Position numbers and translations under genes: made by a program. Below are positions 1-8,734 of a stretch of DNA of 44,641 bases, piece after piece. The stretch comes from Candidatus Agathobaculum merdavium (GTDB taxonomy: Bacteria; Bacillota; Clostridia; Oscillospirales; Butyricicoccaceae), in contig DXDE01000053.1 of the NCBI GenBank assembly GCA_019115615.1, forward strand, positions 1 through 44,641, written 5' to 3'. A model generated the notes under the pieces. It ran no database searches and had not been told where the DNA came from. It worked only from the letters and a program-made list of their open reading frames with translations. Numbering within the stretch: position 1 is the first letter of the stretch; every line of letters begins with the position of its first letter.

Positions 1-43
1 TTTTTCTTTGTCGGAGAAGAAATTTTTCTGTCGAGTGGCATGG

Positions 44-60
44 TTGGCACGGTTCATGCT
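44..60 (+). promoter_or_regulatory. sigma-54 (-24/-12) promoter of the TRAP catabolic operon
   Basis: The sequence TTGGCACGGTTCATGCT fits the sigma-54 consensus YTGGCACGRNNNTTGCW with a single mismatch in the -12 element (ATGC for TTGC). The invariant GG (46-47) and GC (58-59) are exactly 10 nt apart, as the family requires. The predicted start of transcription is near 71, which leaves a leader of about 80 nt before the first gene at 152. Sigma-54 promoters need an enhancer-binding ATPase. None is encoded in the window, so it should lie upstream or elsewhere. rpoN is encoded downstream in the same gene run. Confidence 0.78.
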
Positions 61-151
61 TTTTAACTGGGTGAGAGCGATGAACAAACGCTGGAATAAA
101 AATCGAGTAAGTGCGCCGCACAAGCGCATGATACAAAAAGGAGAAGTGATT

Positions 152-1117
152 ATGAAAAGAAAGGTCCTGATCCCTTCCGATATCTCGGAGGCGGGCAAGC
201 AGTATCTGCGCGACCGTGGCTATGAAGTAAAAATGGGCCGGGGCTTGGATGAAGATACCATTATCGCTGACGCACAGGATTGCGAGGCCATGCTGGTACG
301 AAACGAGCCGATCACCCGCCGCATTATGGAAAACATCCCGACGGTTAAGGTCATCAGCAAGCACGGCGTCGGTCTGGACAAGATCGATCTGGAAGCGGCA
401 GCTGAGCAGAACATCTGGGTCACCAACGGACCGCTCTCCAACGCGATCGCGGTTGCCGAGCACACGATGATGCTTCTGCTGGCCTGTGCGAAAAAGCTGG
501 TCCGCTTTGATCTGGCGATCCGCTCGGGTGATTACAACATCCGCAACACCATGAAGGGCATGGACGTTGAGGGCAAGACGGTCGGCATCATCGGCTGCGG
601 CAAGATCGGTTCGATGGTCGCCAAGAAGTGCGTGCACGGCTTCGATATGAAGGCTGTCGGCTACGACCCGTTCGTACCGGTTGAAGCGCGTCTGCCCGAG
701 ATCGAGTACGTTGACACAATGGAAGAGGTGTTCCGCCGTGCAGACTTTGTTTCGCTGCATGTGCCGGCCACCAAGGATAACGCGGGCTTTGTGAACAAGG
801 ACCTGCTCTCGCTGATGAAGCCGACGGCTTACCTGCTCAATGCGGCGCGCGGCACAATCGTCAATGAGGCTGACCTTTACGAAGCGCTTCGCAGCGGCCG
901 CATCGCCGGCGCGGGCCTTGACGTTTACGCACAGGAGCCGCCCGCAGCGGACAACCCGCTCTTCACCCTGCCGAACATCACGGTGACGCCGCACAACGCG
1001 TCCCTGACTTATGAGACCACCGATCGCATGGGCCTGCACGCGGCGCAGGGCATCGACGAGGTTCTCTCCGGAGGCACGCCGACATGGCCGTGCGTAACGC
1101 CTAAGAATCCAAGATAA
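152..1117 (+). CDS. D-isomer-specific 2-hydroxyacid dehydrogenase (SerA/phosphoglycerate dehydrogenase-like)
   Basis: This is a 321-residue NAD-dependent oxidoreductase of the D-2-hydroxyacid dehydrogenase family. It interconverts a 2-hydroxyacid and a 2-oxoacid in the cytoplasm. The Rossmann motif GIIGCGKIG lies near residues 146-154. The catalytic Arg-Glu-His set is visible as R233 (NAARG), E262 (QEPP) and H281 (TPHNA). It lacks the C-terminal ACT domain of long SerA enzymes, so a catabolic role fits better than serine synthesis. The start at 152 is preceded by AAAGGAG with good spacing. An upstream in-frame ATG at 8 is rejected because it would place the sigma-54 promoter inside the gene. 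It is the first gene of the operon. The substrate is unknown. Confidence 0.88.
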   Translation: MKRKVLIPSDISEAGKQYLRDRGYEVKMGRGLDEDTIIADAQDCEAMLVRNEPITRRIMENIPTVKVISKHGVGLDKIDLEAAAEQNIWVTNGPLSNAIAVAEHTMMLLLACAKKLVRFDLAIRSGDYNIRNTMKGMDVEGKTVGIIGCGKIGSMVAKKCVHGFDMKAVGYDPFVPVEARLPEIEYVDTMEEVFRRADFVSLHVPATKDNAGFVNKDLLSLMKPTAYLLNAARGTIVNEADLYEALRSGRIAGAGLDVYAQEPPAADNPLFTLPNITVTPHNASLTYETTDRMGLHAAQGIDEVLSGGTPTWPCVTPKNPR

Positions 1118-1141
1118 CAGGAATTCCGAAAGGAGGACATG

Positions 1142-2311
1142 ATGTATCAGCTTAGAAACAAAAAGTACGACATCGTTATCAAAAACGGTACTCTGATCGA
1201 TACGATCGGCGGGTTTGAACGCAAAGAGGACATCGGCGTAACCGCCGGTAAGATCACCGCGATCGGCACGCTGAGCGCGGACGACGCAAAGATGACGGTC
1301 GACGCGGAGGGCTGCTACGTATCCGCCGGTTTGATCGATTATCACTGCCACGTGTTCCACGGCGGCGACTGGGCAAGCTGTTCCGCGGAAGCGTATGCGC
1401 TGCCCAACGGCGTGACCACGCTGGTTGATGCGGGTTCGGCAGGCTGCGGCGGCTTCCCGCTGTTCTGGAACGGTGTGGCCAAGCGCAGTCTGGTCAATGT
1501 GAAGGCTTACATCTTCGTCGGCACGGGCGGTCAGGTTGGCCTTGGCTGTGTGGAAGATGAAAACCCTGCACATATTAACCGCGACGGCATCGTGGAGCTG
1601 TGCGAGCAGTATCCGCAGGATATCGTCGGTATCAAGCTCAAGATCGACAAAGACCATCTGGCGCAGTTCGGCATCGAGCCGCTGCGGGAAGCGGTCCGGC
1701 TGGGCGAAGAAACCGGTTTACGCGTATCCGCACATGCGACCGACCCGGTTGTACCGGTTGACGAGTTCATCGAAATTTTCCGTCCGGGCGATATCTTCTG
1801 CCACATGTACCATGAAACGGGCGAAGGCATCCTCGATGAAAACGGCAAGGTGCGTGAGAGCGTGCGGCGCGCGCGGGAGCGCGGCGTGCTGTTTGACGCG
1901 GCGCACGGCAAGACCAATAACTTCTCGCTCGAATGTGCCAGAAAAGCAATTGAGCAGGGCTTTACGCCGGACATCATCAGTTCGGACTACACCAAGATCT
2001 CGATGTCCGCACGTTATCCTTTCACCATGATGCTTTCCGAGTATCTCAATCTCGGCATGTCCTTTACAGAAGTCCTCCGGTGCTGCACTGAGAATCCGGC
2101 CAAGCTGATCTCGGGCAGAACCACTCCCTTCCTTGCCGTCGGCGAGGCGGCGGACCTGGCGATCCTGCAGATCGCGGAACGTCCGGTCACCTTCTGGGAT
2201 CACTACGGCAATCTGGTTCACGGCGAACGGCTGATTGAAAACAAGATGACCATCTGCAAGGGTGAGATCCTGTTCGATCAGCTCGATGATAGATATCACA
2301 AATTCGCATAA
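1142..2311 (+). CDS. amidohydrolase/deacetylase-family metallohydrolase
   Basis: This is a 389-residue member of the amidohydrolase superfamily, closest by appearance to the dihydroorotase-like EF_0837/AHA_3915 group. An N-terminal beta-sandwich segment (KNGTLIDT) is followed by the HxH metal motif (DYHCH), a candidate carbamylated lysine (GIKLKID), two further metal histidines (SAHATD and CHMYHETG) and the catalytic aspartate (SSDY). These residues predict a binuclear metal hydrolase acting on an amide, cyclic amide or ester. In this operon it probably trims an imported substrate before the dehydrogenases and aldolases act. A strong AAAGGAGG favours the ATG at 1142 (5-nt spacer) over the adjacent ATG at 1139 (2-nt spacer). 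The substrate cannot be told from sequence. Confidence 0.85.
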   Translation: MYQLRNKKYDIVIKNGTLIDTIGGFERKEDIGVTAGKITAIGTLSADDAKMTVDAEGCYVSAGLIDYHCHVFHGGDWASCSAEAYALPNGVTTLVDAGSAGCGGFPLFWNGVAKRSLVNVKAYIFVGTGGQVGLGCVEDENPAHINRDGIVELCEQYPQDIVGIKLKIDKDHLAQFGIEPLREAVRLGEETGLRVSAHATDPVVPVDEFIEIFRPGDIFCHMYHETGEGILDENGKVRESVRRARERGVLFDAAHGKTNNFSLECARKAIEQGFTPDIISSDYTKISMSARYPFTMMLSEYLNLGMSFTEVLRCCTENPAKLISGRTTPFLAVGEAADLAILQIAERPVTFWDHYGNLVHGERLIENKMTICKGEILFDQLDDRYHKFA

Positions 2312-2332
2312 CAGAAGAAAAGGAGAATGAAA

Positions 2333-3400
2333 ATGAAACTGAGAAAGATCTGTGCATTGTTCCTGGCTTCCAGCCTGCTGCTTTCGGTTGCAGCATGTGC
2401 GCCGAACACGACCGTTGAAAGCAAGGATGACGGCGGGGATGAAGCTTCCACCAATACGGAAGCGAAGGTTTTCTCCATCGGCCACTCCAACCCGGCTGAC
2501 CCGGACGACCAGTACCATTACTTCTGCGAAGAGCTCAACAGAAACCTGCAGGAGATCTGCGACGGTGCGATCCAGTTTGAGATCTTCTCGGATAGCCAGT
2601 ACGGCACCGAGACTGAGATGTTCCAGGCAGTAAGCGAAGGCTCGCTCGACGCGGTCTGCATTTCCAACAACATCGTATCCGGCAGTATCCCGCAGCTGCA
2701 GGTGCTCGACCTGCCCTACTTCTTCGACAGTGAAGATGAGTATCAGTTCCTGGTAGACAACGAGGACTTCCTTGAAGTCATTACCCCGATCTATGAGGAG
2801 ACCTGGAACATGCACCAGTTCGCGCCGGTACTCGACGCTTCCTGGCGTACCCTGTTCACCAAGGGCAAGGCTGTCAAGAGCTTTGAAGACATGAAGGACC
2901 TGAAGGTTCGCGTTACCACCAACCGTGTCCATGAGGCTGCTTACAAGGCACTGGGCACCATCCCCTCTGTTATCGCTTGGAACGAATGCTACACCGCATT
3001 CCAGCAGGGCGTTATCGACGGTCTGGACGTTGGTGTTCCGATCGCAGCGACCATGGGCTTCTATGAAGTAGCCGATTACTGCACCCGCGTTAACCCGTTC
3101 CCGATTCTGTGCTGGCCGATGATCAATATGGACGTCTGGAACTCCCTGACCGAAGAGGAGCAGGGCTGGATCACCCAGGCGGGCTATGATGCGGCAATGG
3201 CGCAGCGCAGCCACCAGCGCGAGATGGAAGTTGAGTTCACCGAGATGGAAGAAGAGGCTGGCATCGAGTTCTTTGAGCCCGACCTGACCCCGTTCAAGGA
3301 AGCGACCGCGGGCGTCCGCGATCAGTTCAAGCCCGAGATCGGCGAGGACTTCTACGATATGTGCGTTGAGCTGGTTGAAGGCTACCGCGCAGGTAACTAA
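2333..3400 (+). CDS. dctP: TRAP transporter substrate-binding lipoprotein DctP
   Basis: This is a 355-residue extracytoplasmic solute receptor of a TRAP transporter. Residues 1-22 form a lipoprotein signal with lipobox VAAC, so Cys22 is the likely lipidated N-terminus and the receptor is tethered to the outer face of the membrane. The DctP family signature is present, including the LKVRVTTN segment, whose arginine normally salt-bridges the carboxylate of an organic acid ligand. The ligand is therefore expected to be a carboxylate. The AAAAGGAG site fits the ATG at 2333; the ATG at 2327 is too close to it. A stable hairpin (3408-3445) separates it from dctQ, probably allowing excess receptor to be made. 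Confidence 0.93.
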   Translation: MKLRKICALFLASSLLLSVAACAPNTTVESKDDGGDEASTNTEAKVFSIGHSNPADPDDQYHYFCEELNRNLQEICDGAIQFEIFSDSQYGTETEMFQAVSEGSLDAVCISNNIVSGSIPQLQVLDLPYFFDSEDEYQFLVDNEDFLEVITPIYEETWNMHQFAPVLDASWRTLFTKGKAVKSFEDMKDLKVRVTTNRVHEAAYKALGTIPSVIAWNECYTAFQQGVIDGLDVGVPIAATMGFYEVADYCTRVNPFPILCWPMINMDVWNSLTEEEQGWITQAGYDAAMAQRSHQREMEVEFTEMEEEAGIEFFEPDLTPFKEATAGVRDQFKPEIGEDFYDMCVELVEGYRAGN

Positions 3401-3407
3401 ACTGCAT

Positions 3408-3445
3408 GACTGCCCGGCGCATGCTGACCGCAGTGCCGGGCAGTC
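3408..3445 (+). promoter_or_regulatory. intercistronic stem-loop between dctP and dctQ
   Basis: A perfect 11-bp inverted repeat, GACTGCCCGGC (3408-3418) and GCCGGGCAGTC (3435-3445), can extend inward by a G-U and a C-G pair. No T-tract follows, so it is not a standard terminator. In binding-protein transport operons such hairpins commonly protect the upstream mRNA from 3' decay and raise receptor over membrane-subunit expression. That role is inferred here. Confidence 0.65.
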
Positions 3446-3479
3446 TCCCTCTTAAATCCATGAAAGGAGCTGAACATTT

Positions 3480-4049
3480 ATGCAGTGGGCAAAAAGTCTG
3501 GATCGCGGCGTGCAGAAAATCAATGCAGTGCTGATGTTTCTGGCCTGTGTGTTTCTCGGCATACTGGTCATCGCCTGTGTCCTGATGGTGCTGACACGTT
3601 TTATTCCGAACTTTACGCTGACCGGTCTGGAGGAGATCGCACGCTATGCCTTTATTTTCCTTACCTTTTTCGCAGCCGGTGCAGGAGCGGGTACCAACGC
3701 GCATCCGGGCCTGACGCTGCTGCGTGATGCGCTGCCGAAAAAGGGCCGGTTTGTTCTGGATATCACCGTTTATTTGATGATCCTGACCTTTGGTCTGATC
3801 TTTATCATCTGCGGCTATCAGGCTGCGATGGGCGTAAGCAAGCTGATCTCTACCTCGTGGCGCATTCCGATGCCGATTATTTATTTCTCGGCAGTTCTGG
3901 GCGGCATTTTCATCACCGGCAATACCATTAACAATTTGATCCAGCTGATCGTGTGCGGCGACGATAAGCGCAGCACCGAGATTGAAGAAGTGCAGATCGT
4001 TGCTGCACAGCAGGCCGAAGCGGAAGCAAAAGGAGGAGAAAACAAATGA
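3480..4049 (+). CDS. dctQ: TRAP transporter small membrane subunit DctQ
   Basis: This 189-residue protein has about four hydrophobic segments (roughly residues 14-40, 50-72, 90-115 and 130-152). It matches the DctQ subunit, which partners with DctM in sodium-coupled uptake. The segment LTGLEEIARYAFIFLTF resembles the conserved W/E-E-x-aR region of the family. The hydrophilic tail is rich in Glu, Ala and Lys. GAAAGGAGC precedes the ATG with a spacer of about 10 nt. The stop overlaps the dctM start by four bases (ATGA), which indicates translational coupling of the two membrane subunits. Confidence 0.9.
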   Translation: MQWAKSLDRGVQKINAVLMFLACVFLGILVIACVLMVLTRFIPNFTLTGLEEIARYAFIFLTFFAAGAGAGTNAHPGLTLLRDALPKKGRFVLDITVYLMILTFGLIFIICGYQAAMGVSKLISTSWRIPMPIIYFSAVLGGIFITGNTINNLIQLIVCGDDKRSTEIEEVQIVAAQQAEAEAKGGENK

Positions 4050-5329
4050 CATCTGCATTGATCTTGTTTGGTTTGCTGTTCCTGTTGCTTGCACTGTGCG
4101 TACCGGTTGGTTATGCGATCGGCCTGGCATGCTGTGGTCTGGCATTCTTCACAGGAACCTGCGACCTTTCCGTCATTCCCGCTAAAATGATTACCGGTAA
4201 TGACTCGTTCATTTTCCTGGCGGTTCCGATGTTCACCTTTGCGGGCTACCTAATGGAGGCCGGCAATATCACCGAACGTCTGGTTGACTGGGTTAACAAG
4301 GTATTCGGCCGTCTGCCCGGCAGCATGGGCGCGGTTGCAATCATCACCTGCGCGATCTTCGCGGCGCTGACCGGTTCCGGTGCGGCAACCACCGCGGCAG
4401 TCGGCGCGATCATGTATCCGCTGATGATCAAAGCGCAGTACAGCAAGGAAGCGTCGGCTGGTATCATCGCTTCCGGCGCGGTTCTCGGCCCGGTTATCCC
4501 GCCGAGTATCCCAATGATTATCTATGGCTCGGCGATGGGCGTGTCGATTTCCGACATGTTCCTCGGCGGCGTTATCCCGGGCGTGCTGATGGCTGGCACC
4601 TTCCTGGTTTACAACACCTGGTATGCCGTTCGTCATAAGCTGCCGCGCAGCACCACCAAGTATTCGCTGAGCGATATCCTCAAGGCAACCTGGCACAGCC
4701 TTGGCGTACTGATGCTGCCGGTTATCATCCTTGGCGGTATCTACTCCGGTCTGTTCACCCCGACCGAGGCGGCTGCCGTAGCAATTGCCTACACCACCGC
4801 GCTGATGATCGCGTATGGCCGTTTCACCTTCAAGCGCTATCTGGGCGTTATGAAGCGCACCGCGGGCACCACGGGCGTCATCATGCTGATCGTTGCGCTG
4901 TCCAACGCGTTCTCGTTCCTGCTGACCAAGGAGCGCATCCCGTCCAAGCTGACCGAGGCTGTCGTTCCGATGCTGGGCAACGCGTATATTTACCTCGCTG
5001 TTGTTATCATCATCTTCATCATTGCGGGCGCGCTGATGGATACCGCACCGGCGCTGCTGATCCTGGCTCCGATTCTGGTGCCGATCGGCGTCGAGTTCGG
5101 CCTGAGCGAACTGCATCTGGGCGTTTTGATGTGCATCGTCATGATCTGCGGTCTGATCACCCCGCCGTTCGGCCTGAACCTGTTCACCATCTCGTCTACA
5201 TCGGGCGTTACATTTGAACAGGCAACCAAGGGCGCGGCGCCTATGATCGCCTGCTGCTTCATTGTCTGTATCCTTTGCGCCTATATCCCGAGCCTGATCA
5301 CCTTCCTGCCGTCCCTTGTCGGCGGATAA
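4046..5329 (+). CDS. dctM: TRAP transporter large permease subunit DctM
   Basis: This is a 427-residue, very hydrophobic protein with about 12 membrane segments, the usual length and layout of DctM permeases. Recognisable blocks include NDSFIFLAVPMFTFAG, the GSGAATTAAVG and GPVIPPSIPMIIYG regions of the first repeat, and the ITPPFGLNLF block of the second repeat, all characteristic of the DctM/ion-transporter superfamily. With DctP and DctQ it forms a sodium-driven importer for an organic acid. It overlaps dctQ by four bases and is followed by the first aldolase gene after a 38-nt gap. Confidence 0.94.
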   Translation: MTSALILFGLLFLLLALCVPVGYAIGLACCGLAFFTGTCDLSVIPAKMITGNDSFIFLAVPMFTFAGYLMEAGNITERLVDWVNKVFGRLPGSMGAVAIITCAIFAALTGSGAATTAAVGAIMYPLMIKAQYSKEASAGIIASGAVLGPVIPPSIPMIIYGSAMGVSISDMFLGGVIPGVLMAGTFLVYNTWYAVRHKLPRSTTKYSLSDILKATWHSLGVLMLPVIILGGIYSGLFTPTEAAAVAIAYTTALMIAYGRFTFKRYLGVMKRTAGTTGVIMLIVALSNAFSFLLTKERIPSKLTEAVVPMLGNAYIYLAVVIIIFIIAGALMDTAPALLILAPILVPIGVEFGLSELHLGVLMCIVMICGLITPPFGLNLFTISSTSGVTFEQATKGAAPMIACCFIVCILCAYIPSLITFLPSLVGG

Positions 5330-5367
5330 AACCATTACGCAATATACTTTGGAAAGAGGTTTTTTGA

Positions 5368-6171
5368 ATGTTTAATCTGCAAAAAATTACGGATAAGATC
5401 GCTGCGGGCAAGATCCCGGTTGGCTCTCATGTTGGCTTTGACAGCCCGTTCCTGACCGAAGCGCTCGCAGGCTGCGGCTTCGACTTCATCTGGATCGACG
5501 CGGAGCACTCCGCGATCGACAAGAAGGACATCCAGAACCATCTGCTCGCCTGCCGCGCAGCGGGTGTGGCCGGTATCGTTCGTGTACCGTGGAACGACCA
5601 TGTGTTCATCAAGAGCGTGCTCGACATGGGCGCGGATGGCATCATCGTACCGATGGTGCGCTCGCTGGAAGAGGCCAAGACGGCTGCTGCGGCGACCCAC
5701 TATCCTCCGAACGGCGTACGTGGTATGGGTACGCGCCGTGCAGTCAACTACTCGATGTGGGACAAGGCGGAGTACACCGCAAACGAAGACAAGCACATCT
5801 GGACGATCGTACAGATCGAGCATGTCGATGTGGTCAAGGATCTCGAAGCGATCGCGGCGCTGCCCGGCATCTCCGGCTTCGTCATCGGCCCGAACGACTA
5901 TGCGATGAGCATGAACACGCAGGAGCACCGCTACACTGCGGCTTCCCCCGAGGCCAAGGCGGAGTTTGACAAGATCGGTGAGATCCTGCGCAAGACCGGC
6001 AAGCCCTTCGGCGTATCCGGTGCATACAGCGAGCAGTTCGTCAAGGATTGGCTCGGCCGCGGTGCGAACTGGCTGTGCATGAACTTCGATTTCAACTACA
6101 TCGTCAACGGCGGCAAGGCCGTCCTCAAGGGTACGCACGAGACGCTCGACGCACTCGGTCAGGCGTATTGA
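5368..6171 (+). CDS. HpcH/HpaI-family class II aldolase
   Basis: This is a 267-residue metal-dependent aldolase of the HpcH/HpaI family, which splits 2-oxo-4-hydroxy acids into pyruvate (or a related oxoacid) and an aldehyde. Family marks are WIDAEHS near residues 40-46 with the catalytic His, RVPW, IVPMV, the PPNGVRGMG loop, the metal-binding Glu in QIEH and the metal-binding Asp in GPNDYAM. The length is typical. It follows the TRAP genes and is followed by a second, unrelated aldolase-type gene (RraA-like), so two carbon-carbon bond-cleaving steps may be needed. The substrate is unassigned; 2-keto-3-deoxy acids and 4-hydroxy-2-oxoheptanedioate are precedents. Confidence 0.9.
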   Translation: MFNLQKITDKIAAGKIPVGSHVGFDSPFLTEALAGCGFDFIWIDAEHSAIDKKDIQNHLLACRAAGVAGIVRVPWNDHVFIKSVLDMGADGIIVPMVRSLEEAKTAAAATHYPPNGVRGMGTRRAVNYSMWDKAEYTANEDKHIWTIVQIEHVDVVKDLEAIAALPGISGFVIGPNDYAMSMNTQEHRYTAASPEAKAEFDKIGEILRKTGKPFGVSGAYSEQFVKDWLGRGANWLCMNFDFNYIVNGGKAVLKGTHETLDALGQAY

Positions 6172-6211
6172 GTGTTCCACCCGCGATTTGCAAAGGAGGC
6201 ATTGCTGCAAT

Positions 6212-6937
6212 ATGGAATTGCTGACGGCGGCGCAGATTGAAGCGCTGCGTGAATTTGACACCCCGACCATCTGCAACGCCATCGAGGGTTTTGGCGTGCG
6301 CGCCAAAACCACCGGCTATACCGACCCCAGCCTGCGGCTGCGGGTCGGTATGGAGGACAAGCCCATGGTTGGCTATGCCCGCACCGGCATCATCTCTGCC
6401 CGTTTTCCGGCAAAGCCGGAGCATAACGAGGTAATGCGCGCGTATTACCGGCAGTATGAGGGCTTTGACCTGCCGCAGGTCGCGGTCATTCAGGATCTCG
6501 ACCCCCAGCCGATCGGTTCGTTCTGGGGCGACGTGCAGGCAACCGTGCACCGTGCGCTCGGCTGCATCGGTACGGTCACCTCGGGCGGCGTGCGTGACGT
6601 GGCTGAGGTCGAAAAGGTAGGATTTTATCTGTTTTCCAAGGAAGTACTGATTTCCCATGCGTACATCCACATGGTTGAGGCTGGCGGTACGGTCGAGGTG
6701 TGCGGTATGACCGTGCAGCCCGGCGACCTGATCCACGCCGACTGCCATGGCGCGATCGTGATCCCGCATGAGGTTGCGCCGCGTCTGGCCGCTGCCTGCC
6801 GGCAGGCGGTCGACGCCGAGGAGGCGCTGCTGCTGCCCTGCCGCAAGGCACTCGAGGAAGGCCGCCGCGTCACTGCCGATCAGGTCATGGAATGGCGTGC
6901 GGAGATGACCCGACGCCGCGCGGCGATCGGCAAGTAA
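6212..6937 (+). CDS. RraA-like aldolase/decarboxylase (HMG/CHA aldolase family)
   Basis: This 241-residue protein belongs to the RraA/4-hydroxy-4-methyl-2-oxoglutarate aldolase family, whose members are divalent-metal aldolases or oxaloacetate decarboxylases and not RNase regulators. The signature block near residues 108-135 reads WGDVQATVHRALG followed by TVTSGGVRD, with the catalytic Arg-Asp. The later GDLIHADCHG segment closes the site. The ATG at 6212 lies 12 nt after AAAGGAGG, a slightly long spacer, and I see no better alternative. Its place beside a true aldolase and a split transketolase suggests a catabolic role. Decarboxylation of a 2-oxoacid is as likely as aldol cleavage. Confidence 0.85.
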   Translation: MELLTAAQIEALREFDTPTICNAIEGFGVRAKTTGYTDPSLRLRVGMEDKPMVGYARTGIISARFPAKPEHNEVMRAYYRQYEGFDLPQVAVIQDLDPQPIGSFWGDVQATVHRALGCIGTVTSGGVRDVAEVEKVGFYLFSKEVLISHAYIHMVEAGGTVEVCGMTVQPGDLIHADCHGAIVIPHEVAPRLAAACRQAVDAEEALLLPCRKALEEGRRVTADQVMEWRAEMTRRRAAIGK

Positions 6938-6947
6938 GGAGGGGGAC

Positions 6948-7772
6948 ATGATCGAGGAACGTAAGATTCAGGATATCGCCCGGCAGATCCGCCGGGATAT
7001 CGTGACCATGACACATGCGGCCGGCTCGGGACATCCGGGCGGCTCGCTCTCCGCAGCCGACCTGCTCGCGGCGCTGTATTTTACCGATCAGTTCCGCTGC
7101 GATCCGGCCAATCCGGACTGGGATGAACGCGACCGCTTCATCCTGTCCAAGGGGCATACCGCACCGGTTATGTACAGCGTGCTCGCGCGGCGTGGGTTCT
7201 TCCCGCCCGAGGAGCTGACAACGCTGCGTCAGCTCGGTTCGCGGCTGCAGGGTCACCCGAAGCGTGGCGCAACACCCGGTCTGGACTGCTCGTCCGGTTC
7301 GCTCGGACAGGGTCTGTCCGTGGCAAACGGCATCGCGTATGCGCTGCGCCGCCGCGGCTCGGATGCGCGCGTCTACTGCCTGATGGGCGACGGCGAGTTG
7401 CAGGAAGGTCAGGTCTGGGAGGCGGCGATGTTCGCACCTCAGCATGGTCTGGACAATGTATGTGCGATCGTTGACTACAACAACGTGCAGCTTGACGGCA
7501 AGGTCGACGAGATCAAGGACGTCTATCCGCTGCGCGAAAAATGGGAGGCGTTCCGCTGGAACGTCATCGAGGTAGACGGCCACGACGTTGGCGCAATCTA
7601 TGCGGCCTATGAGGCGGCACGTGCCTGCAAGGGCAAGCCTTCGGTGATTCTGGCGCGCTGTGTCAAGGGCAAGGGCGTTTCCTATATGGAAAACAGCGCC
7701 AAGTGGCACGGCACCGCGCCGAACGACGAGGAGTACGCACAGGCAATGGCAGAACTGGAGGTGCAGGCATGA
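6948..7772 (+). CDS. transketolase, N-terminal subunit (split enzyme)
   Basis: This 274-residue protein corresponds to the thiamine-diphosphate-binding first half of transketolase. The N-terminal GSGHPGG motif and the TPP/Mg motif GDGELQEGQ followed by DYNNVQLDG near residues 145-185 are clear. The phosphate/sugar region HPKRGATPGLD is also present. It ends with a 4-bp overlap into the gene for the other half, so the two chains should assemble as an alpha2-beta2-type enzyme. Split transketolases are frequent in dedicated catabolic clusters (apulose-4-phosphate and sulfofructose transketolases are precedents), where they remove a ketol unit from unusual sugars. Confidence 0.93.
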   Translation: MIEERKIQDIARQIRRDIVTMTHAAGSGHPGGSLSAADLLAALYFTDQFRCDPANPDWDERDRFILSKGHTAPVMYSVLARRGFFPPEELTTLRQLGSRLQGHPKRGATPGLDCSSGSLGQGLSVANGIAYALRRRGSDARVYCLMGDGELQEGQVWEAAMFAPQHGLDNVCAIVDYNNVQLDGKVDEIKDVYPLREKWEAFRWNVIEVDGHDVGAIYAAYEAARACKGKPSVILARCVKGKGVSYMENSAKWHGTAPNDEEYAQAMAELEVQA

Positions 7773-8704
7773 AGGATACCCCAATGCGCGATGGCTACGG
7801 CAAGGCGATCGTCGAGCTGAGCCAGACGCATGAGGATGTGATGGTGCTCGACGCGGACGTGGCCAAGTCCACCCGCTCCGAGTGGGTCAAACAGCAAAAC
7901 CCGTCGCATTTTCTCGACTGCGGCATTTCCGAACAGGATATGGTCGGCACCGCGTCCGGCATGGCGCTGGCCGGTCTGACCCCGTTCGTTTCCACCTACG
8001 GCGTGTTCCTTGCGGGGCGCGCGTGGGATCAGGTGCGCAACACGGTTTGCTACAACCATTTGAACGTTAAGCTTGCGGGTGCGCACGGCGGCATTTCGGT
8101 CGGTCCGGACGGCGCGACCCATCAGGCGCTCGAGGACGTTGCCCTCATGCGCACGCTGCCCGGTATGACCGTGGTCGTGCCGTGCGACGCGATCGAAACC
8201 TACAAAGCAACCATGGCGTTGTATGATACGCCGGGCCCCTGCTATATCCGGTTTGGCCGTGAAGCCGTACCGGTTGTGACCGATGACGACACGCCTTTCG
8301 AACTTGGAAAAAATCGACTGGTAAGTGACGGGTCGGATGTGGTATACTTTGCAAACGGATATCTTGTACATCAGGCGATGCGCGCGGCGGAAAAGTTGGA
8401 AAAAGAAGGCATTTCGGCCCGCGTAGTGGATGTTCACACGGTCAAACCGCTTGATCGGGAGGACATTATCCGCCATGCGTCCGAGACCGGCGCGGTCGTC
8501 ACCTGCGAGGAACATCAGGTCGCGGGCGGCCTGGGCGGCGCGGTATGCGAAACGCTCGCCGAGAGCGTGTGCGTACCGGTTGAACGCATCGGTGTGCGGG
8601 ATAGCTTTGGTGAATCCGGCAAGCCGGAAGAGCTGATTGAAAAATATGGTCTTGGCGTGGACGCCCTTTGTGAGGCGGCGCGCCGGGCGATTGCAAGGAA
8701 ATAA
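7769..8704 (+). CDS. transketolase, C-terminal subunit (split enzyme)
   Basis: This 311-residue protein carries the pyrimidine-binding domain and C-terminal transketolase domain. The segment CGISEQDMVG holds the glutamate that activates thiamine diphosphate, AGAHGGISVGPDGATHQ forms the cofactor and substrate loop, and EEHQVAGGLGGAV marks the C-terminal domain. It starts at an ATG overlapping the stop of the N-terminal subunit gene, which ensures equimolar synthesis. The pair has the total length of one transketolase without the extended linker of the housekeeping enzyme. A 30-nt gap with a GGGGGGA ribosome site leads to rpoN. Confidence 0.93.
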   Translation: MKDTPMRDGYGKAIVELSQTHEDVMVLDADVAKSTRSEWVKQQNPSHFLDCGISEQDMVGTASGMALAGLTPFVSTYGVFLAGRAWDQVRNTVCYNHLNVKLAGAHGGISVGPDGATHQALEDVALMRTLPGMTVVVPCDAIETYKATMALYDTPGPCYIRFGREAVPVVTDDDTPFELGKNRLVSDGSDVVYFANGYLVHQAMRAAEKLEKEGISARVVDVHTVKPLDREDIIRHASETGAVVTCEEHQVAGGLGGAVCETLAESVCVPVERIGVRDSFGESGKPEELIEKYGLGVDALCEAARRAIARK

Positions 8705-8734
8705 CACAATCTGACAGAACAGGGGGGACGGGCA

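Noticed and set aside
8-151. N-terminal extension of the first dehydrogenase from an ATG at position 8
   Set aside because: It would cover the sigma-54 promoter, lacks a ribosome site, and adds 48 residues not expected in the family; the ATG at 152 has AAAGGAG.
1718-3214. Reverse-strand open frame of 498 codons opposite the amidohydrolase and dctP
   Set aside because: It spans parts of two real genes in opposite orientation and has no recognisable motif; it is a codon-bias shadow.
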